A DNA stretch of 64,000 nucleotides from contig JBBFLE010000018.1 in assembly GCA_037481695.1 (NCBI GenBank), positions 1 to 64,000 on the forward strand. Reading direction: 5' to 3'. The number at the start of each line of letters is the position of its first letter. The stretch's first letter is position 1. Both the position numbers and the translations under genes were made by a program. The DNA comes from a bacterium. Its GTDB lineage: Bacteria; Desulfobacterota; Desulfocorpusculales; Desulfocorpusculum. The notes below the pieces were generated by a model, which did not search any database, was not told where the DNA came from, and saw nothing but the letters and a program-made list of their open reading frames with translations. Of this stretch, positions 58,885 through 64,000 are shown piece by piece.

Positions 58885-59672
58885 AGCAAGCCCTTACAAT
58901 ATCCGCCGTCTATGGCAATAGAGGTCCCTGTAATATAACCCGCCCTATCAGAAGCCAGGAAAGTCACCAAATCCGCCAATTCCTCAGGCTTCCCCAATCT
59001 TCCCATGGGAATTTGCGCCTCCCAACCCCGAATGATCTCCCAACTGTCCGTTTTCTTACTCAGGGCCAGTGATTCAGCCAGTTGTTCAACCCTCTCGGTA
59101 TGCATGAAGCCTGTGCAGACGCAGTTGACCAGCACACCCTCACGGGCCAGCTCATTGGAGAGGCTCTTGGCCCATCCATGGACCGCTGCTCGAATTGAAT
59201 TGGACAAGATAAGGCCTTCCATGGGCTGCTTTACGGCAGCAGAAGTAAGGTTAATTATTCGCCCCCAGCCTTGCTTACGCATGTAAGGCAATACATGGCG
59301 CGTAAGTCTTATGGCACTCATCAGATTGAGGTGAAAGGCCTCTTCCCAGTTCTGGTCATCCAGCTCCAGGAACCTTGCCGAAGGAGGACCGCCCGCGTTG
59401 TTCACCAATATATGCACGGTCTCAAACCTCTTTACCGCCTCCTGTACAAAGGCCTTTACCTCCACAGGATTTGACAGATCAGTGGCCCTCCAGAACACCT
59501 GGGCGCCTGTTTCCCGAGAGATGGCAAGGGCCGTCTGCTCCAAGAGCTCCTTGTTTCTGGCACAGATGGCCACCTTTGCTCCTTCCCTGGCAAGGCTGCG
59601 TGCGACCTCCCGGCCGAGCCCCTTGCTGGCCCCTCCCACTAAAGCCACCTTATCTTTCAAACCAAGATCCAA
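58881..59672 (-). CDS. Short-chain dehydrogenase/reductase with atypical active site
   Basis: Rossmann SDR: VALVGGASKGLGREVARSLA (TGxxxGxG-type), ILVNNAGGPP (NNAG), IINLTSAA. At the catalytic place the sequence is EGLILSNSIRAAVHGWAKSL, so the YxxxK pair is replaced by L...R. C-terminal ITGTSIAIDGGY is normal. The start is a TTG at 59672 with GGAGG 6 nt upstream. Length 263. It is between AOR and the MoaD-like genes, translationally coupled with the first MoaD. It may use another residue or have a non-dehydrogenase role; the subfamily with IRAAV-type ends exists in other bacteria. Confidence 0.85.
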   Translation of the reverse strand: MDLGLKDKVALVGGASKGLGREVARSLAREGAKVAICARNKELLEQTALAISRETGAQVFWRATDLSNPVEVKAFVQEAVKRFETVHILVNNAGGPPSARFLELDDQNWEEAFHLNLMSAIRLTRHVLPYMRKQGWGRIINLTSAAVKQPMEGLILSNSIRAAVHGWAKSLSNELAREGVLVNCVCTGFMHTERVEQLAESLALSKKTDSWEIIRGWEAQIPMGRLGKPEELADLVTFLASDRAGYITGTSIAIDGGYCKGLL

Positions 59673-59836
59673 TTTGAACCTCCGTTGCCCATGAGGCTTT
59701 CAAGCCTCCTTTACCAGAAACGCTCCAGTTTCATTCAGCTCTGTTCACTCCCCGAGCCATTATATGACCAAGGGTTGCATCATGGAGTTTCTTGAACCCT
59801 TGGAACTCTGTGCCCAAGGGCCCTCGCAGCCAAAGA

Positions 59837-59863
59837 AGCTTGGGGGCAAAAGCTCCCCAAGCT
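59837..59863 (-). terminator. Hairpin in the AOR-SDR gap
   Basis: AGCTTGGGG (59855-59863 complement) / CCCCAAGCT (59837-59845 complement), nine perfect pairs with a 9-nt loop, 25 nt after the AOR stop. The following tail is TCTTTGG, only weakly U-rich. It may attenuate transcription between AOR and the SDR-MoaD genes. Confidence 0.4.
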
Positions 59864-59888
59864 CCTCTGCAATGGCCAGGGGTCTAGG

Positions 59889-61625
59889 CTAGAAATTGAA
59901 CAGCTGATCCAGTTCTCTTGCCTCCACGTCAAAAACCACGTTGTGGGGGGGCAGAGGTTCCTTTAGGAAAAACTCCGGCAGACGATCCTGCGAGGCTGTA
60001 AACCCTGCAGAGAGGTTGAAAGCCCTCTCTTTCCGAAGCACATCCTTGCCGTACTCCAATAGCTCATCCATGCCGAAGCTCCAGCCGTACAGGGCCCCTA
60101 CCATCTTGGGAAGAGCCTCCATACCAGAGGGTATGTCCATCACCGCGAAAGCCACAAACACGCACAGTCCAAGAGAGTCAATGGCTGCAGTGGCTATCTG
60201 AAGATTGCGAGAGAGATCCACCTGGCCTTCTGGCTTCAAGGGATCCACAAAGCCACCAACCTTCATGATGTTTGTGGCCACAGCATAACCTGCTGTGTGA
60301 TCTGCACCCATGGGGCTTGTGGCGTAGGTCACACCGATTCCCTTGATGGCCCTGGGATCATATGCTGGAAGTCCCTGACGCTTGACCACAGGCACATGAG
60401 ATACCCCAAAGGCCTGACCCACCACAGCCGCACCACTGCCTATTATGCGTCCCAGAGCAGTACCTTTCCCAACCTCATGGAGGAGTTCTATGGCCCCCTG
60501 GGCATCCCCGAATTTTTTGACACCCGCATACATGGCCACTGCCACAGCACATCCCATCTCGATGGTGTCCAGCCCGTAATCATCGCAAAGCCTGTCTATC
60601 TGGGCTATGGCGTCCAGGTCATCTATGCCGCAGTTGGCTCCGTTGGCCCATACGGTTTCGTACTCCAGACCAGAGGTGAGGTAATTGCCTTCTTTGTCGT
60701 TATACACATTGGAACACTGAATGATACAGGTGGAACAGGCGGAATGTGTTGTGCTTCCTCCTCTGGCCTTTATCACGTCGTGCATGGTCTCACCGCTTAT
60801 CTTGTGAGCACCTTCAAAGCGCCCTTCCGTGAAATTCCTGGTAGGAAAGGCTCCTGCCTCGTTGATGACATTGACCAGCACGTTGGTCCCGTAAACGGCC
60901 AGGCCTCCTCCTGGCTTGGTAACCGGATGCTCCCTCAAGGCGTCCCTGAAGGCCGCCGCAGCTTTCTTGAATGCCTCCTGATCCACGTAGGAGATGCCAG
61001 GGGCATCCGTGTCATCCACGATGATGGCCTTGAGTCCCTTGGCGCCCATCACGGCTCCCATACCCCCCCGCCCGGCATGCCTGGCGGGTTTGCCTTGGGT
61101 GCTGGTCACTGCCACAGAGGCAGCCGAGAGCTTCATCTCGCCGGCGGTCCCGATGGAGATTATGCCAACTTTCTCCCCGTATCTGGCCTGGAGTTTTTCA
61201 CAAAGCGCATAGTTGGTAAGCCCTGCTAGATCGTCCGCTGGGAAGAGCTTGCCTCCTTCCTTGTTTACCAAGAGGTAATACCATTGGGAGCCTTTGGGCA
61301 TACCCTCTACCACGATGCCAGCAATTCCTAGTCTGCCCAGCTTGACAGCCACGTTTCCCCCCACATTACTCTCCTTTATGCCCCCTGTCAGTGGGCTCTT
61401 CCCACCCACAGAAAGCCTTCCAGAGTTGGGGCACGTGCTCCCTGCCAGGAGTCCGGGTGCCACCACCAGCTTGTTGGCTGCCCCAAGGGGGTGACAAAGT
61501 GGGTCGACTTCCCTGGCCACGATGCTGGAAGTCAAGGCTCGTCCCCCCAACCGAGCCTCCGATCCTGACAGATCTTCTATGCGCACCACCCCGGCCGACA
61601 TGTCCACCCTGATGAGCTTTCTCAT
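59889..61625 (-). CDS. Tungsten-containing aldehyde:ferredoxin oxidoreductase
   Basis: Oxidises aldehydes to acids with ferredoxin, or reduces acids. MRKLIRVDMSAGVVRIEDL start, GRLSVGGKSPLTGGIKESNVGG, HAGRGGMGAVMGAKGLKAII for pterin contacts, and CSTCIIQCSNVY (CxxCxxxC) near residue 295 for the 4Fe-4S cluster; the fourth ligand is probably Cys in SLGLCVFVAF near 500. Length 578 is a little short of the 600-605 of characterised AORs. The downstream SDR and MoaD genes probably help make its cofactor. Sits in a single operon. Confidence 0.9.
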   Translation of the reverse strand: MRKLIRVDMSAGVVRIEDLSGSEARLGGRALTSSIVAREVDPLCHPLGAANKLVVAPGLLAGSTCPNSGRLSVGGKSPLTGGIKESNVGGNVAVKLGRLGIAGIVVEGMPKGSQWYYLLVNKEGGKLFPADDLAGLTNYALCEKLQARYGEKVGIISIGTAGEMKLSAASVAVTSTQGKPARHAGRGGMGAVMGAKGLKAIIVDDTDAPGISYVDQEAFKKAAAAFRDALREHPVTKPGGGLAVYGTNVLVNVINEAGAFPTRNFTEGRFEGAHKISGETMHDVIKARGGSTTHSACSTCIIQCSNVYNDKEGNYLTSGLEYETVWANGANCGIDDLDAIAQIDRLCDDYGLDTIEMGCAVAVAMYAGVKKFGDAQGAIELLHEVGKGTALGRIIGSGAAVVGQAFGVSHVPVVKRQGLPAYDPRAIKGIGVTYATSPMGADHTAGYAVATNIMKVGGFVDPLKPEGQVDLSRNLQIATAAIDSLGLCVFVAFAVMDIPSGMEALPKMVGALYGWSFGMDELLEYGKDVLRKERAFNLSAGFTASQDRLPEFFLKEPLPPHNVVFDVEARELDQLFNF

Positions 61626-61683
61626 GGCAACCCTCCTGTTTTATTGGATAGGAAAAGCAATTACACCCAAGGCTTCTGGGCAA

Positions 61684-61713
61684 AGAATAGAGACATGACA
61701 AATTGAATGTCAA
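61684..61713 (-). promoter_or_regulatory. Promoter of the AOR operon
   Basis: Minus-strand TTGACA (61713-61708), 18-nt spacer, TATTCT (61689-61684). Leader of about 50 nt before the ATG, which has GGAGGG 5 nt upstream. Perfect -35, 4/6 -10. Confidence 0.5.
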
Positions 61714-61946
61714 GTCAGTATGCTTGAGACAAGCAAAAATGGAAAAGGCTTTATGTCAAAAAAAACATAATTAATCCAGATTCAACAAAGCTGCCTTGCT
61801 GGCCAAATCTCCTGGGGTGTGGATTCTAGAGTTGTTTTTTCCTTGAGCGTTTTTTTTCAATTAAAGATTAGAAAGGAACTCCATTTTTGAAGACAACTTC
61901 GCCAATGATCCTGGGACATCCCCACCTTGATCCCGATTACCCACCC
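61714..61946. other. AT-rich intergenic region between hisD and AOR
   Basis: About 230 nt with A-runs (61759-61767) and T-runs (61849-61858), no gene or RNA recognised. It contains the hisD 3' end region, where I see no strong terminator. Confidence 0.5.
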
Positions 61947-63248
61947 TTAATCTGGATTACCAGGTGACAGACGCAGATCCACGGATCTGGCGTGAGCAGC
62001 GAGGCCTTCCATTTCAGCCATGCGTATCACCTGGGGGCCAAAGTGTTTCATGGCCGCCCTTGAAACGCCTATTACGCTAGTGCGCTTTAAGAAATCCTCA
62101 ACTCCCAAGGGGGATGAGAATCTGGCTGTTCCCCCTGTGGGCAAAACATGGCTAGGCCCTGCCAGATAGTCTCCCATGGCCTCTGGAGAGCCATCCCCCA
62201 GAAAAACAGCCCCTGCATTTCTCACCATGGGCAGCCAGTCCAAGGGTCTTTCCATCAAGAGCTCTAGATGCTCAGGAGCTATTTCTGCTGCTACCGTAAA
62301 AGCCTCTTCCATGTCTTGGCAAATAATTATTGCCCCAAAATTCTCCAGGGAAGATCTGGCAATTTCCTCACGGGGACTTTGTGTCAGCTGGACTTCCAAC
62401 CTTGTCTCCACCTCATCTGCGTAAGACCTCGAAGGTGTCACCAGCAAAGCCGAGGCAAACTGGTCATGTTCGGCTTGGGAAAGCATGTCTGCTGCTGCCA
62501 AATCGGCCCTCACAGTTCCATCGGCCAGAATGAGAATCTCACTGGGCCCAGCCAGCATGTCTATGTCTACATCCCCGAAGACCATTCGTTTGGCTTCTGT
62601 TACATAAACATTGCCAGGACCCACTATCTTTTGGACCCTGGGGATCTCCCCCGCTCCATAGGCCATGGCTGCAATGGCTTGCGCTCCTCCCAGCCTGAAA
62701 ACACGATCCACGCCTGCGATCCTGGCAGCTGCCAAGACACCAGGAGCCGGGTTGGACCACGGTAGGGGGGAACACATGATGACTTCCTTCACTCCTGCCA
62801 CACGCGCAGGGATAGCGGTCATGAGCACCGAGGAAGGGTATTGGGCCTTGCCTCCAGGCACATAAATACCTACTGTTTCCAAAGGCTGAATCAACTGTCC
62901 CAGCAAACAGCCCTGGGGATCCACTGTGAGCCATGATCTTAGCAAGCAGCGGGCGTGGAACTCTCTGATGCGCTCTGCCGCTATCTCCAGGGCCCTCCTA
63001 TGCTCTTGGGAAAGAAGCTCCTGAGCCCTTTCCCACTCCTCAGCTCCAACTTCCAGACTCTCTGTGCCCTGTGGCATTCCATCCAGCAGCCGAGCCCAAC
63101 TCCTGAGTCTTTCTTCCCCACCTAGACGCACGCTTTCCAAGATCTCCTGTACCCTCTCTCGCACTTGCTTGTTCCTGAAGCCCCCCCTTTCCCGCAAGCT
63201 CTTCAGGAACTTATCCCAGGAAACATCTTTGCTAGCGATCCTCCTCAT
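61947..63248 (-). CDS. hisD: Histidinol dehydrogenase
   Basis: Last two steps of histidine synthesis. GYIVPGGKA-type VGIYVPGGKAQYPSSVLMTAIPARVAGV, AAMAYGAG, VDIDMLAGPSEILILAD, LSQAEHDQFASALLVT with catalytic Glu-His, and SHVLPTGGTARFSSPLGVEDFLKR. Length 433 is normal. The ATG at 63248 overlaps the stop of the sigma-54 activator gene (ATGA). hisD outside a his operon beside a regulator is uncommon but not unique. Confidence 0.96.
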   Translation of the reverse strand: MRRIASKDVSWDKFLKSLRERGGFRNKQVRERVQEILESVRLGGEERLRSWARLLDGMPQGTESLEVGAEEWERAQELLSQEHRRALEIAAERIREFHARCLLRSWLTVDPQGCLLGQLIQPLETVGIYVPGGKAQYPSSVLMTAIPARVAGVKEVIMCSPLPWSNPAPGVLAAARIAGVDRVFRLGGAQAIAAMAYGAGEIPRVQKIVGPGNVYVTEAKRMVFGDVDIDMLAGPSEILILADGTVRADLAAADMLSQAEHDQFASALLVTPSRSYADEVETRLEVQLTQSPREEIARSSLENFGAIIICQDMEEAFTVAAEIAPEHLELLMERPLDWLPMVRNAGAVFLGDGSPEAMGDYLAGPSHVLPTGGTARFSSPLGVEDFLKRTSVIGVSRAAMKHFGPQVIRMAEMEGLAAHARSVDLRLSPGNPD

Positions 63249-64000
63249 GGAATCTCCTCTCCGGAAGGCTCGGAGTCTACACCGGATCTTCGGCCTGGTA
63301 TCTGGATCCCGTATTTTCTGATCTTGTAATGAAGTACTCTTCTGGAAACACCCAGGAGCTTTGCCGCTTCCTTCTGAACCCAGTTGGATCTCTCCAGCGC
63401 CTCCAGAATCAGCTTTTTTTCGCCTCCTTCCAAAGACAGAGAGGGTGTCCTTCTGACCTCAGGCAGCTCTGCCCAACTCTGAGTGACTCCAGCAACGGAA
63501 AGGTCCTTGACACTCAAATGTGTCTGCCTGCACACCACTACTGCAGCTTCTAGGCTGTTACGAAGCTCCCGGACGTTTCCAGGCCATGGGTACGCACATA
63601 ACCACTCCATGGTCTCCCTCGGGATGGACACCCTAGGCTTTCCATGTTTTTGGCAGAAACGCTCCACAAAACGTTCTGCCAGCTCGGGTATGTCCTCCGG
63701 CCGATCCCTCAGGGCGGGCACCCTGAGAATTACCACCCTCAGACGATAGTAGAGATCTTCCCTGAAATGTCCTTCCGCAACCTCCTTGGCCAAATCCACG
63801 TTGGTGGCCGCTATCACCCTGCAGTCAACGGGAATCTCCTTTATGTCTCCTATTCTTCTGATCTTCTTTTCTTCCAGAAAGCGCAGAAGTCTCACCTGCA
63901 TCTCCTGGGAGATGTTCCCTATTTCATCCAAGAACAGAGTCCCGCCGTTGGCCGCTTCTATGAGCCCTTTCTTATCCCTGATGGCATGAGTGAATGAACC
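63245..64000 (-). CDS. Sigma-54-dependent transcriptional activator, C-terminal part
   Basis: The frame is open to the right edge, so the N-terminal part is outside. Present are the AAA+ domain with Walker B GTLFLDEIGN and GAFTGA-adjacent region, VRLLRFLEEKKIRRIGD, RVIAATNVDL, FREDLYYRLRVV, LRDRPEDIP and YPWPGNVRELRN, then a Fis-type helix-turn-helix KEAAKLLGVSRRVLHYKIRKYGI. The domain in front (receiver, PAS or GAF) is unknown. Its stop overlaps the hisD start. Target genes cannot be read from the sequence. Confidence 0.92.
   Translation of the reverse strand, partial: GSFTHAIRDKKGLIEAANGGTLFLDEIGNISQEMQVRLLRFLEEKKIRRIGDIKEIPVDCRVIAATNVDLAKEVAEGHFREDLYYRLRVVILRVPALRDRPEDIPELAERFVERFCQKHGKPRVSIPRETMEWLCAYPWPGNVRELRNSLEAAVVVCRQTHLSVKDLSVAGVTQSWAELPEVRRTPSLSLEGGEKKLILEALERSNWVQKEAAKLLGVSRRVLHYKIRKYGIQIPGRRSGVDSEPSGEEIP

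Noticed and set aside
1-64000. CRISPR arrays, insertion sequences, prophage
   Set aside because: No regular direct repeats, transposase or integrase motifs, or phage genes were found; the only repeats are the acsD tail and the paired elements near 56.2 kb.

Overview
The window reads as chromosomal DNA from an anaerobic, probably autotrophic Gram-negative bacterium of the former Deltaproteobacteria (Desulfobacterota/Thermodesulfobacteriota). The assignment is inference from gene content: a complete Wood-Ljungdahl carbonyl branch in one operon, an archaeal-type fructose-bisphosphate aldolase/phosphatase, a tungsten-type aldehyde:ferredoxin oxidoreductase with its own MoaD-like proteins, a selenocysteine tRNA, and outer-membrane genes (TPR/beta-barrel protein, AsmA-like protein, LpxL-like acyltransferase). 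I see no transposase, integrase, phage gene or CRISPR array; the window looks like stable core genome.

Layout. 1-13.3 kb (minus strand): acsV (corrinoid activator), cooC, folD, acsD, acsA, acsB, acsC, acsE, a DRTGG protein and the start of an HdrC-like iron-sulfur protein, read from a good sigma-70-like promoter at 13.27-13.30 kb. 13.4-20.5 kb (minus): fructose-bisphosphate aldolase/phosphatase, a COG1180 radical SAM protein, a glycerate-dehydrogenase-like enzyme, a CPA2 antiporter overlapping a 53-residue zinc-ribbon gene, and an EamA exporter. 20.6-27.4 kb (plus): gcvH, gcvPA, gcvPB and an unusual glyA-gcvT fusion, followed by a convergent GcvR-like ACT protein. 28.2-30.6 kb (minus): a FecR-domain protein and a TPR/beta-barrel protein. 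30.9-44.2 kb (plus): tRNA-Sec, tatA, a small Cys protein, dtd, a DUF1285-like protein, queA-tgt-yajC-secD-secF, a receiver-domain protein with a long acidic tail, valS and coaX. 44.3-49.5 kb (minus): amrS with a Tat signal, an FmdB zinc ribbon, and a giant AsmA-like protein. 49.7-58.2 kb: putA, an LpxL-like acyltransferase, a small conserved protein, an ABC-F ATPase, a pair of probable small RNAs, and a B12/radical SAM protein. 58.3-64 kb (minus): two MoaD-like proteins, an SDR, the aldehyde:ferredoxin oxidoreductase, hisD and the end of a sigma-54 activator.

How it fits together. The acs operon makes acetyl-CoA from CO2 and methyl-tetrahydrofolate, with folD supplying the folate branch. The glycine cleavage genes plus the serine hydroxymethyltransferase-aminomethyltransferase fusion share methylene-tetrahydrofolate with it and could run either way. 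The hydroxypyruvate/glycerate dehydrogenase and the FBP aldolase/phosphatase then give routes towards glycerate and sugars. The most novel-looking items are the tandem small RNAs at 56.15-56.36 kb, the triple-domain glyA-gcvT gene, the AcsD subunit with a 190-residue TolA-like tail, and the receiver/acidic/PopZ-like scaffold.
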